Below, in pieces: positions 7,800 to 15,289 of a stretch of DNA of 38,491 nt. How positions within the stretch are numbered: the first letter of the stretch is position 1; the number at the start of each line of letters is the position of its first letter. The stretch spans positions 1 to 38,491 of the forward strand of contig JANYIT010000230.1 of the NCBI GenBank assembly GCA_025358725.1, in the 5' to 3' direction. A program made the translations under genes and the position numbers. The stretch comes from Chamaesiphon sp. GL140_3_metabinner_129_sub (GTDB lineage: Bacteria; Cyanobacteriota; Cyanobacteriia; Cyanobacteriales; Chamaesiphonaceae). The notes below the pieces were generated by a model. That model did no database searches, was not told where the DNA came from, and worked only from the letters and a program-made list of their open reading frames with translations.

Positions 7800-8176
7800 G
7801 AGGAGATGGCGTGTTGTTGAAGATCTGATAGGAAGACAAAGTTGAGTGCTGCGCTATGGGTTGCAGCTAAGTCTACAGGCGGCGCAACTCCAGCTTCTAA
7901 GGCTTCTTTCCATCTGGATGCACACAAACACCATCGATCGCCTGGATTCAATCCAGGAAAATTGTAGGTGGGAACGGGGGTGCTGAGATCGTTGCCCTGG
8001 GATTTGGTAAATGTCAGAAATTCAGCGGTAATTTGAGCGCAAATTACATGAGTTCCGAGATCTTGAGTTCCGGTGACACAGACTCCAGTGCGAAAAAATC
8101 CAGTCATGGGTGAGGTACAGCAAGTCTGAAGTTCGGTACCGAGGACATTTTTATCAGTATTTGTATTTGTGTTCAT
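7796..8176 (-). CDS. DUF2237 family protein
   Basis: A 126-residue protein of the DUF2237 family, recognised by NVLGTELQTCCTSPMTGFFR and GVCVTGTQDLGTHVICAQIT near the start. The block PGLNPGDRWCLCASRWKEAL follows in the middle, with APPVDLAATH later. Several conserved cysteines (CC, C, C, CLC) could bind metal or form disulfides. Biochemical function is unknown. It starts 2 bases after thiS and overlaps the NUDIX gene, which places it in the same operon as the thiamine genes, although a thiamine role is not implied by the family. Confidence 0.85.
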   Translation of the reverse strand: MNTNTNTDKNVLGTELQTCCTSPMTGFFRTGVCVTGTQDLGTHVICAQITAEFLTFTKSQGNDLSTPVPTYNFPGLNPGDRWCLCASRWKEALEAGVAPPVDLAATHSAALNFVFLSDLQQHAISS

Positions 8177-8178
8177 AA

Positions 8179-8394
8179 TTAGCCACCCCCAACGATCGTC
8201 ACAATTTCCAATCGATCGGCAGTTTTAATCTCTGTCTCTTCCCAAAACTGACGATGCAAGATTTCTCCATTATATTCTACTGCCAGGAGTCGAGGATTCA
8301 GCCCCATCTGTACCAATAATTGGGGTAAAGTCGTCTGTGGCAGACAGATATGAGCTTCGCCATTAACTTGTAACTCGATCGACTCAATCATCAT
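8179..8394 (-). CDS. thiS: Sulfur carrier protein ThiS
   Basis: A 71-residue ubiquitin-fold protein (LQVNGEAHICLP, then LAVEYNGEIL, then DRLEIVTIVGGG). The C-terminal glycine tail is the site that is adenylated and turned into a thiocarboxylate, which donates sulfur to thiazole synthesis by ThiG. The C-terminus reads GGG rather than the common GG. Translation may start at either of two adjacent ATG codons. It follows thiE by 39 bases on the same strand; thiG, thiO and thiF are not in the window. Confidence 0.9.
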   Translation of the reverse strand: MMIESIELQVNGEAHICLPQTTLPQLLVQMGLNPRLLAVEYNGEILHRQFWEETEIKTADRLEIVTIVGGG

Positions 8395-8433
8395 TTATGA
8401 TTTGTAAATTGTTAGCAATTCCTAGAGGATGTT

Positions 8434-9486
8434 TTAACCCCTATTGTACGGAACTCGATTCAATATTGACAGACAAAACTGGACTGCATGAGTAGGATTA
8501 TCTGCGTTCATAATTGCCCGGACGATCGCGATCGCGGGTGCCCCAGCTTGAAGGACATCATTAATATTACTACTATCGATACCGCCGATCGCGAACCAAG
8601 GCACAGTAGCATGTTTGGCTGCATATTGGACGTATTCCAATCCCGCTGCCGCTTTCCCCGCTTTCGTCGGCGTTTCATATACTGGCCCAACGCCAATATA
8701 GTCTGCACCCTCTTTGATCGCGCGAGCCATCTCCTCTGGGTTGGTGGTTGATCGACCAATGATTTTTTGCGATCCGAGGATTTGTCTGGCTAGGGCAATT
8801 GAGATGTCTTGTTGCCCCAAATGCACCCCATCAGCATCGACAGCTAGAGCGAGATCGACTCGATCATTGAGGATAAATAACGCGCCATATTGATGGCAGA
8901 GTTGACACATTTGCTGGGCGATCACCAATCGATCAATATCGTTACTTTGCTTATCACGATATTGAACTAAAGTCAATCCTCCTTGTAAAGCTGCTTCCAC
9001 TCGTGGCAGTAAATCTGGGGCTGAAGATGTGACTAGATACAACTTAGCCCTAGTCAGAAGTTGGCGGCGACGGTAGGTAAGTAAATTACTTTCGAGGGTA
9101 TAAACCTGATACCGCATCTGTTTACAACCACTACTCATGCTAGACGAGTGAAGCTTGCCGTATTCCTCCAGTACTCGCAAAGCCTCCTGGATTCGACAGA
9201 GATTGGCTTGGAGCAGTTGATCGATTCCCGTGCGTTGTTCCTCGCGTGGATGAGTTAGTGCGGTCCCAACATCCCCCACCGTATCCCGTGCCGAGCGAAT
9301 TTCTGGTGTATGCCACATCCCCAATTCCTGGCGCATCTGCTTGCATTCATTCGCCATTGCCGTGTCATTGAGGGCAAATCGACACCATTCTTCAATAATG
9401 CGTAATCCTTCCCGCGCTCGATCGAAATTTGCATCCAAAATTCGCCATACGGCAGGTTGGATTGAAGCTAAAGGAATGTCAGTCAT
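8434..9486 (-). CDS. thiE: Thiamine phosphate synthase, long cyanobacterial form
   Basis: A 350-residue protein. The C-terminal 210 residues are a ThiE TIM barrel ([77 protein letters not shown]). This part couples the pyrimidine pyrophosphate and thiazole phosphate into thiamine phosphate. The N-terminal 135 residues are the extra helical domain of cyanobacterial and some other ThiE proteins ([20 protein letters not shown] and a second similar repeat, [16 protein letters not shown]). The two copies of the R-x-x-E-x-L/LR-x-x-E-E motif suggest an internal duplication. No TPP riboswitch consensus is visible upstream. Confidence 0.95.
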   Translation of the reverse strand: MTDIPLASIQPAVWRILDANFDRAREGLRIIEEWCRFALNDTAMANECKQMRQELGMWHTPEIRSARDTVGDVGTALTHPREEQRTGIDQLLQANLCRIQEALRVLEEYGKLHSSSMSSGCKQMRYQVYTLESNLLTYRRRQLLTRAKLYLVTSSAPDLLPRVEAALQGGLTLVQYRDKQSNDIDRLVIAQQMCQLCHQYGALFILNDRVDLALAVDADGVHLGQQDISIALARQILGSQKIIGRSTTNPEEMARAIKEGADYIGVGPVYETPTKAGKAAAGLEYVQYAAKHATVPWFAIGGIDSSNINDVLQAGAPAIAIVRAIMNADNPTHAVQFCLSILNRVPYNRG

Positions 9487-9572
9487 GCTAAGGGATGGGG
9501 GCGTGTGGGAGATATGGGGGTGTGGATAGTCAATGAAAAATTAACTATCCACTTTCAACTTTCAACTTTCAA

Positions 9573-10397
9573 CTATTTTTTGACTTTTGCCAAAGCTTGC
9601 TCTAAATCAGCAAGTGAAGCAGCACCAGTGACAACTTCCCCATTGATGATAAATGTGGGTGTACCGTCAATACCAAGTTTGCGCCCTAGTTTAAAATCCT
9701 CAACGATCGCATTATCCGCAATTTTTCGATCGACATTAAATTTATTGAGATCTAGTTTTAAACTAGTAGCCGTTTCTAGATAAAAAGTTTCACCTAACTT
9801 AGCTTGATTGGTATATAAAGCATTATGGTATTCCCAGAATTTACCCTGCTTATTTGCCGCCCAAGCAGCACGAGCCGCAGGTAGAGCTTCAGGATGAATT
9901 TGAGTCAGCGGAAAATATTTGTAGACTAAAGTAACCTTGTCCTTGTGCTTTGCCATAAATTGCTTGACATTTTTGTCAGCAGTTGCACAAAATGGACATT
10001 GAAAATCTGAAAATGCCACCATCACAATCTGACGACTGCTAGCTCCCATGATGGGAGAATCACCAATTAATGCTTTGGTATTTTTCCGAACCTTTTTGAT
10101 TGCGTCAGCTTGAGCTTGTTGTTCTTTTTGTTGTTGATCGATCGCGTACTTCTGCAAGACTTCAAACAATACATCAGGATGTCGGCGCAGTACCTCAATA
10201 ATTTGTTTTTCTAGTTGAGGACTTACTTTCACCGATTGAGCAACTAAGGTTTTATTTGCTGGTAATCGTTCTGAATCAGTAATCTGATTTAGGTCGAATG
10301 CCTGAATTTCTGCGCGTGCAGGTAATGAACCCAAAAACAAAGATAACAGTACTAATGATAAAATCGGAAATCGCCACAAATTGAGTAAGTAATTCAT
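9573..10397 (-). CDS. DsbA-family thiol-disulfide oxidoreductase, secreted
   Basis: The ATG at 10397 gives 274 residues and exposes a signal peptide (NYLLNLWRFPILSLVLLSLF, cleavage after ARA). The C-terminal 170 residues are a DsbA-like thioredoxin fold with active site FQCPFC near the domain start, a long helical insertion (PEALPAARAAWAANKQGKFW) and the cis-Pro loop GIDGTPTFIING. It should oxidise or isomerise cysteines in periplasmic or lumenal proteins. It lies downstream of a solo thioredoxin gene and a VKOR-Trx gene on the same strand. The VKOR protein probably reoxidises it or shares clients with it; this is inference from context and from VKOR-Dsb pairing elsewhere. Confidence 0.9.
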   Translation of the reverse strand: MNYLLNLWRFPILSLVLLSLFLGSLPARAEIQAFDLNQITDSERLPANKTLVAQSVKVSPQLEKQIIEVLRRHPDVLFEVLQKYAIDQQQKEQQAQADAIKKVRKNTKALIGDSPIMGASSRQIVMVAFSDFQCPFCATADKNVKQFMAKHKDKVTLVYKYFPLTQIHPEALPAARAAWAANKQGKFWEYHNALYTNQAKLGETFYLETATSLKLDLNKFNVDRKIADNAIVEDFKLGRKLGIDGTPTFIINGEVVTGAASLADLEQALAKVKK

Positions 10398-10520
10398 CTT
10401 GATAATCGGGGGTGATAGATGCAATTGGAAAAAGTAGACAATTGCTTCTCAGAGAGAAAGTCTGTGCCAAATCGATTGAAGTTTAGTAAATAACCACTAC
10501 TTCCTAAACAGTTTTAGTTC

Positions 10521-11054
10521 CTATTTATGATACTTAAAGTCCATCGAACCTTTGTAACCAGTTAGTACAGCAAGCTCTTGGAGATCGCGGGTGCCAGTGA
10601 GGAATTTACCCTTAATAGCCCAAGTCGGAAACATTTTAATATTCTTGTCTTTACACAACTGTCGCTGAGAATTTTCACCATCGGCAGCACACTCAACATA
10701 TGGTAATTTAGCCGCAGCAGTGTCACCAAACAAAGATTTTTGTTTTTGACAATGGGAGCACCAGTAAGCACCATAGAATTTAACATCACTCGCTGCTAAA
10801 TGTTCTGCTAATGCAGTTTCTGCCGCGCCTGAAACTGTTTCAATCTTCGCACCCAATGCCAGCCCAATCCCATTACGACCGTAACGATGAGGCTTTGTAC
10901 TAATATTTACTGATGGTTGTGGAGCTGCAATGGTTTTTTGGTCATTAGTTGGCAGCAATGGGTTAGCTTGAACTGTGATGACTGAAGCAGTAACAGCACC
11001 AATCGTCATACCAATCGCGGTAGCTGACTGAATTAACTGAATTTTTGTAAGCAT
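10521..11054 (-). CDS. Exported thioredoxin-like protein, paralogue of VKOR C-terminal domain
   Basis: The ATG at 11054 gives 177 residues with an N-terminal signal or anchor (IQLIQSATAIGMTIGAVTAS). The C-terminal 110 residues form a small thioredoxin-like domain with active site FYGAYWCSHCQKQK and the motif MFPTWAIKGK. The domain aligns along its length with the end of the adjacent VKOR fusion: SGAAETALAEHL versus SGAAEIELAKHL, CSHCQKQKSLFG versus CPHCYEQKQLFG, TGYKGSMDFKY versus TGYKGNAAFKY. It is therefore a freed duplicate of the VKOR thioredoxin module. A longer reading frame from a TTG at 11144 is unlikely because the signal peptide begins at the ATG. Confidence 0.82.
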   Translation of the reverse strand: MLTKIQLIQSATAIGMTIGAVTASVITVQANPLLPTNDQKTIAAPQPSVNISTKPHRYGRNGIGLALGAKIETVSGAAETALAEHLAASDVKFYGAYWCSHCQKQKSLFGDTAAAKLPYVECAADGENSQRQLCKDKNIKMFPTWAIKGKFLTGTRDLQELAVLTGYKGSMDFKYHK

Positions 11055-11195
11055 TGGGTAAATTTGAGTGATTGTGAGCGATGTTAAAATATATAGACTA
11101 TTTATGTCGATCGCACAAGTTTTTGACGATCGAATAGACAACAAACGCCTACCGCTCTTTTAATTTAGCCCAAAAACTCAACTATTCAAAGTTGA

Positions 11196-12149
11196 CTATC
11201 TAGCAAACAATCGATCGTACTTAAATGCAGCATTGCCTTTATATCCAGTCATCTCAGCAAGTTTAGCCAGTTTCTTGACTCCAGGATCTACTAATTTGTC
11301 ATTAATCGCCCAAGTTGGAAAACTTTTGATTCCAGCTTTCGTACAAACTTCTGGCTGAGGATTCTTTTTGGCATCAGGAGCACATTCGATATTCGCGATT
11401 TGCGCCCAAGCTTCCTTGCCAAATAACTGCTTCTGTTCATAGCAATGTGGGCACCAGTATGAGCTATACATCTTCACACCTTTCTGACTCAGATGTTTCG
11501 CCAACTCGATTTCCGCTGCTCCAGATGTAGACTTAATTTCCCAACCAATACCTGGTTCGGGCGCAGTAGTGGGCGCGAGAGAATTTATTTCACTACCACC
11601 AATCGCCATGTTATAAAGCACTAGCGATACTAGCAGTGATAACAGAGCTGCTGCCATGCCTGTAAAAATTACTTGCCCAACATCTTCCCAATCATGTCCA
11701 AAAAGTGTCAGTCCAAAAATTGCAAATGTAAAAATCGCGGAAGCAATACAAAATGGACAAGCCGCTTTAATTACGAAAGCCAGCAAATACATTAGATAGC
11801 CGCTAAATACCGCCATCCCCACTCCAGTCAATAATAGCCCAAGCCAAGTGAGATTATTGAGCTGATTGTGAGCTGCCTTGTTAGTTTTGGGATTAATTAA
11901 TGTCGGCGCAAATGCCATGATAGCAACTGCAACATAACTTAGTAACCCTAAACCAGTCAGCGGAAAGTTGCCCACATTTGCAAATGGACTAGCAAGTACG
12001 ATCTGACAGCCTTCAGTACCACAGACTCCGTTGTGACTAACTTTTACCCATGTCAGGTAAGCTGTAACGCAAATGCCTAAAATCGAGATCGATCCAATCA
12101 GCAATCGTGAGTATTGATAGATCCAGGGAACTTGGCGGCGACGTGTCAT
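11196..12149 (-). CDS. Vitamin K epoxide reductase (VKOR)-thioredoxin fusion
   Basis: A 317-residue membrane protein. The N-terminal VKOR domain has five hydrophobic segments, the quinone-site motif ACPFCIAS and the loop cysteines GVCGTEGCQIV. The C-terminal periplasmic thioredoxin domain carries YSSYWCPHCYEQK and SFPTWAIND. Cyanobacterial homologues oxidise their own Trx domain and pass electrons to quinone, making disulfides in lumenal or periplasmic proteins. All four VKOR cysteines and the Trx CxxC are present. It is followed by a solo Trx copy and a DsbA-like gene on the same strand, forming an oxidative folding set. Confidence 0.95.
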   Translation of the reverse strand: MTRRRQVPWIYQYSRLLIGSISILGICVTAYLTWVKVSHNGVCGTEGCQIVLASPFANVGNFPLTGLGLLSYVAVAIMAFAPTLINPKTNKAAHNQLNNLTWLGLLLTGVGMAVFSGYLMYLLAFVIKAACPFCIASAIFTFAIFGLTLFGHDWEDVGQVIFTGMAAALLSLLVSLVLYNMAIGGSEINSLAPTTAPEPGIGWEIKSTSGAAEIELAKHLSQKGVKMYSSYWCPHCYEQKQLFGKEAWAQIANIECAPDAKKNPQPEVCTKAGIKSFPTWAINDKLVDPGVKKLAKLAEMTGYKGNAAFKYDRLFAR

Positions 12150-12206
12150 GGGCTTTAAGGGGTAAGGTTAGATGTTTGTCAGATGCTAAAGCTATCAAGC
12201 CTAATT

Positions 12207-13055
12207 TCAAGAATGAATTTTCATCGAATCAATCGCCCGCTGCACTGATTGACTTGTCAGATCTTGACGCATGGCTTCGACAAATTGACTGACGCGAATT
12301 GTATCGATCGAGTTCTCGATTTTACCTTGTCTTTTGAGCGAACTCGAAACAATTACGCCATCGGCAAATTGCATTAGGTTACTGATATTACTAAAATCTG
12401 CACCACTACCGATGATGATGGGAGTGCTGCCAGCAGCTTCCTTAGCCTGTTTTAAGTCTTCAATACTAGGGGGACTACCTGTAGCTACACCGGATAGGAT
12501 GATTGCGTCTGCTAGCCCTCGATCGATCGTCTCCTGCACCGCCGTAGTGATATCGCTGGAACTTAGTGGTTGCGCATGTTTGACGAGGACATCTGCAATA
12601 ATTTTAACATCACTACCCAATTCACGCCGATACCTCAGCAATTCGTGAGCGCAGCCTTCAATTAAGCCTTGATCTGTCGCCATTACGCCAGACAAGACAT
12701 TTACCCGAATAAAAGCGGCTCCCGTGCAACTAGCGATCGCCATTGCACTCAAGCTATCATTGCGGAGGACATTGATCCCGATCGGAATCGATACTAATTC
12801 CCGCAATCTTGACACGATCGTCGTCATCGCACTAACTACCGCCGGATCTACCCGACTCTTCGGGAACGGCGCGTCAAAAAAATTCTCGACGATGATGCTA
12901 CTGACACCACCCGAAGCCAAGGCGACTGCTTCTTGTTCAGCTCGATCGATAATTGCACTCAGACTACCACCCCACCGCGCCGAAGTGGGCAGGGGTAAAA
13001 GATGAACTACGCCAATAATCGGCTGAGTGGTGTTAAAAATTTGTTTTAAATTCAC
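12207..13055 (-). CDS. btpA: Photosystem I biogenesis protein BtpA
   Basis: A BtpA/SgcQ-family TIM-barrel protein. A GTG at 13055 gives 282 residues beginning with NLKQIFNTTQPIIGVVHLLP, the usual N-terminus of the family. The frame stays open upstream to an ATG at 13109 and to 13139, so a longer N-terminus cannot be excluded. Motifs: PIIGVVHLLPLPTSARWGG, GINVLRNDSLSAMAIA, ILSGVATGSPPS, IIIGSGADFSN. In Synechocystis, BtpA is a thylakoid-associated extrinsic protein needed for stable PsaA/PsaB accumulation. It stands at the end of the disulfide cluster, 57 bases from the VKOR gene. Confidence 0.9.
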   Translation of the reverse strand: MNLKQIFNTTQPIIGVVHLLPLPTSARWGGSLSAIIDRAEQEAVALASGGVSSIIVENFFDAPFPKSRVDPAVVSAMTTIVSRLRELVSIPIGINVLRNDSLSAMAIASCTGAAFIRVNVLSGVMATDQGLIEGCAHELLRYRRELGSDVKIIADVLVKHAQPLSSSDITTAVQETIDRGLADAIILSGVATGSPPSIEDLKQAKEAAGSTPIIIGSGADFSNISNLMQFADGVIVSSSLKRQGKIENSIDTIRVSQFVEAMRQDLTSQSVQRAIDSMKIHS

Positions 13056-13197
13056 GTTTATTTTTAAACTAGGCGGATCGCGATTGCCGCACCAATTCAA
13101 CTTGGACATGGCTAAACCTTCACCTACTATTATCCACAAATTGGGCTTGAATCACCCATTAATTAACTATGCCTACGATTGAAATCGTGGCTCATGA

Positions 13198-13332
13198 TGC
13201 AAAGTCCGCCTACGCGGACTAAACCGAGATCCCTCTAAATTGTCGAAACCCAGGGTAGGGGCAATTCATGAATTGCCCCTACCCTGGGTTTATGCCTAAA
13301 TATAGATTCAGTCCGCGTAGGCGGACTTTGCA
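13198..13332. repeat. Compound inverted repeat (MITE-like) with inner 46-bp palindrome
   Basis: Outer arms of 23 bases (13198-13220 and 13310-13332, containing aagtccgcctacgcggac and its reverse complement) are perfectly complementary. Between them lies a perfect 46-base palindrome (13246-13291) centred on attcatgaat with arms reading gggtaggggcaatt. The flanks outside the arms (cgattgaaatcgtgg on the left, gcggttttaaccgc on the right) are small hairpins as well. The inner core recurs at 28222-28271. No coding capacity and no transposase; it fits a non-autonomous palindromic element. Confidence 0.8.
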
Positions 13333-13572
13333 CCACTAGCGGCGGTTTTAACCGCTGCCTAACCGATCCGCTGATAAACTGTTACTTCACATCTCGCAAC
13401 ATCGTGCTAGAATATAACGTAACAACTCAAATCTAGCTTTCCATTAGTTTTAACCAAGTTAAAAGTTATCGAAAGCGTTAAATCAGTGAGCAGTTATCAT
13501 CCTGAAAGTTTGAACTGGTAACTGACCAAAGATCGCTGAATTACCGTTGGAGACAACTAAACTCAAGACTAC
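13333..13572 (+). promoter_or_regulatory. Leader region of rimO, no gene
   Basis: About 240 bases without a gene between the compound repeat and the rimO ATG. A possible -10 element lies in tagaatataac (about 13410-13420), which would give a leader of roughly 150 bases. No terminator or riboswitch consensus is seen. The promoter call is weak. Confidence 0.3.
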
Positions 13573-14892
13573 ATGGGCAACAAGCCAACAATTGCAATCT
13601 CACACTTAGGTTGCGAAAAAAATCGAATTGACAGCGAACACATGCTCGGATTGCTAGTCCAAGCAGGCTACGAAGTAGACGCTGATGAAACTTCAGCAGA
13701 TTATGTGATCGTCAATACTTGTAGCTTCATCGATGCTGCGAGAGAAGAATCTATCCGCACCCTAGTAGAACTAGCCGAAGCAGATAAAAAAATTGTGATT
13801 ACTGGTTGCATGGCGCAACATTTTCAGGAGCAGCTACTAGCCGAAATCCCCGAAGCAGTAGCAGTAGTCGGTAGTGGTGACTATCACAAAATCGTTGATG
13901 TCCTCGAACGCAGTCTGACTGGTGAACGAGTCGTAGAAATTAGTCCAGAACCAACTTATATCGCTGACGAGCATACACCTCGCTATCGGACGACGACCGA
14001 AGGTGTCGCTTATCTCCGCGTAGCAGAAGGCTGTGACTATGCTTGTGCCTTTTGCATTATCCCCCACCTACGGGGTAAACAGCGATCGAGAACCATTGAG
14101 TCGATCGTCGCTGAAGCTCAAAGATTGGCAGATGAAGGCGTACAGGAACTAGTTCTGATCTCCCAAATCACCACTAATTATGGTCTAGATATCTATGGTA
14201 AACCTAAACTCGCTGAACTCCTGCGGGCATTAGGCAAAGTCGATATTCCCTGGATTCGGATGCACTACGCTTACCCCACGGGCTTAACTCCCCAGGTAAT
14301 CGCCGCCATGCAGGAAACCGCGAATGTCTTACCCTACCTAGATTAACCATTACAGCATTCCCATCCTGAGATCCTCCGTGCCATGAATCGCCCGTGGCAA
14401 GGAGCTGTAAACGATCGGATTATCGAGCAACTCAAAATCGCTCTCCCCGATGCAGTCATGCGGACAACATTGATTGTCGGCTTCCCTGGGGAAACCGACG
14501 AACATTACCAACATCTGCAACAATTCTTGCAACGGCATGAATTCGATCATGTGGGGGTATTTACCTTCTCCGCCGAGGATGGAACCGCCGCCGCTACCTT
14601 GCCCAATCATTTGCCCCAGGCAATTATGGACGAGCGACGCGATGGCATCATGGCGATGCAACAACCAATCTCACTCAAGCGCAATCAGCTCGAAGTGGGC
14701 AAAACCGTGGATGTTCTAGTCGAACAAGAAAATCCAGAATCAGGGTTGTTGGTGGGCAGGTCTGCCAGATTTGCACCAGAAGTGGACGGACTAGTGTATC
14801 TTAGTGGAAGTGCCCGTCTTGGGTCGATTGTTTCCGCTAAGATTCACGAAGCAGACCATTACGATCTCCACGGTGAGATTGTCTATCAGTAA
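13573..14892 (+). pseudogene. rimO: rimO, ribosomal protein S12 methylthiotransferase, interrupted by one in-frame TAA
   Basis: Two parts in the same frame, 13573-14346 and 14347-14892, together encode a full-length RimO (about 439 residues) except for TAA at 14344-14346. The product would be a radical-SAM enzyme that methylthiolates Asp of ribosomal protein S12. The UPF0004 domain has its three cysteines (LGCEKNR, NTCSFID, TGCMAQ). The radical-SAM cluster is [13 protein letters not shown] domain ends the protein ([20 protein letters not shown]). The stop falls in VLPYLD[14 protein letters not shown], where family members have a hydrophobic residue (LPLQH or IPLQH). A single T-to-A change from TTA would cause it. 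No frameshift is needed. It is either a recent nonsense mutation or a sequence error. Confidence 0.88.
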
Positions 14893-15289
14893 TAATTAGT
14901 AGTAATCGGTTATCCGTCAGTATCAATTTTTAATAATTGATGTTAAGCTGGTAAAAGATTGCTACTAGCAAAATGACTGTTAAATTCAAAGTTTAGAATA
15001 CCTCTGAATTTTGGATTGGAGCGAAGCCGCTAGAACTCAGTAAAAAGACCGATTTATTTCGACAACAATTCACAGCAGAATCTCCGCCTCGCAACTGACG
15101 CGAACATTCTGAAACTATTTGGTATTTCTTTTATCGGTGTAGAATTACAGCTAATTCTCACCCATCCCTAGACTGAATGGTTTGAATATTGGGTACGACG
15201 TTTTCCTTGGTTTGTCTACTGATTAATTCCTAAATATTAGCTCCTAAATTTTCGATTGTAATCATACCGAATCCACTTACATATAAATT
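14893..15289 (+). promoter_or_regulatory. Long leader between rimO and crhR
   Basis: Almost 400 bases without a gene, AT-rich towards the helicase start. In Synechocystis rimO and crhR form one transcription unit that is cut between the genes by RNase E, and crhR expression is cold- and redox-regulated and autoregulated. The unusual length here suits a processed or structured leader with its own control, but I could not identify a defined element. Confidence 0.4.

Noticed and set aside
9487-9572. Search for a TPP riboswitch before the thiE-thiS operon
   Set aside because: No CTGAGA or the other conserved thi-box blocks are present on the minus strand; the gap is short and contains a CTTTCAA repeat.
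13056-13139. Longer N-terminus of BtpA from 13109 (ATG) or 13139
   Set aside because: The family begins at the NLKQIF...GVVHLLP stretch, which fits the GTG at 13055. The ATG at 13109 remains possible but adds residues without family support.
13198-13332. Possible CRISPR array or IS end
   Set aside because: There are only two arms in inverted orientation, no regularly spaced direct repeats, no spacers and no transposase frame; it is a palindromic repeat composite.
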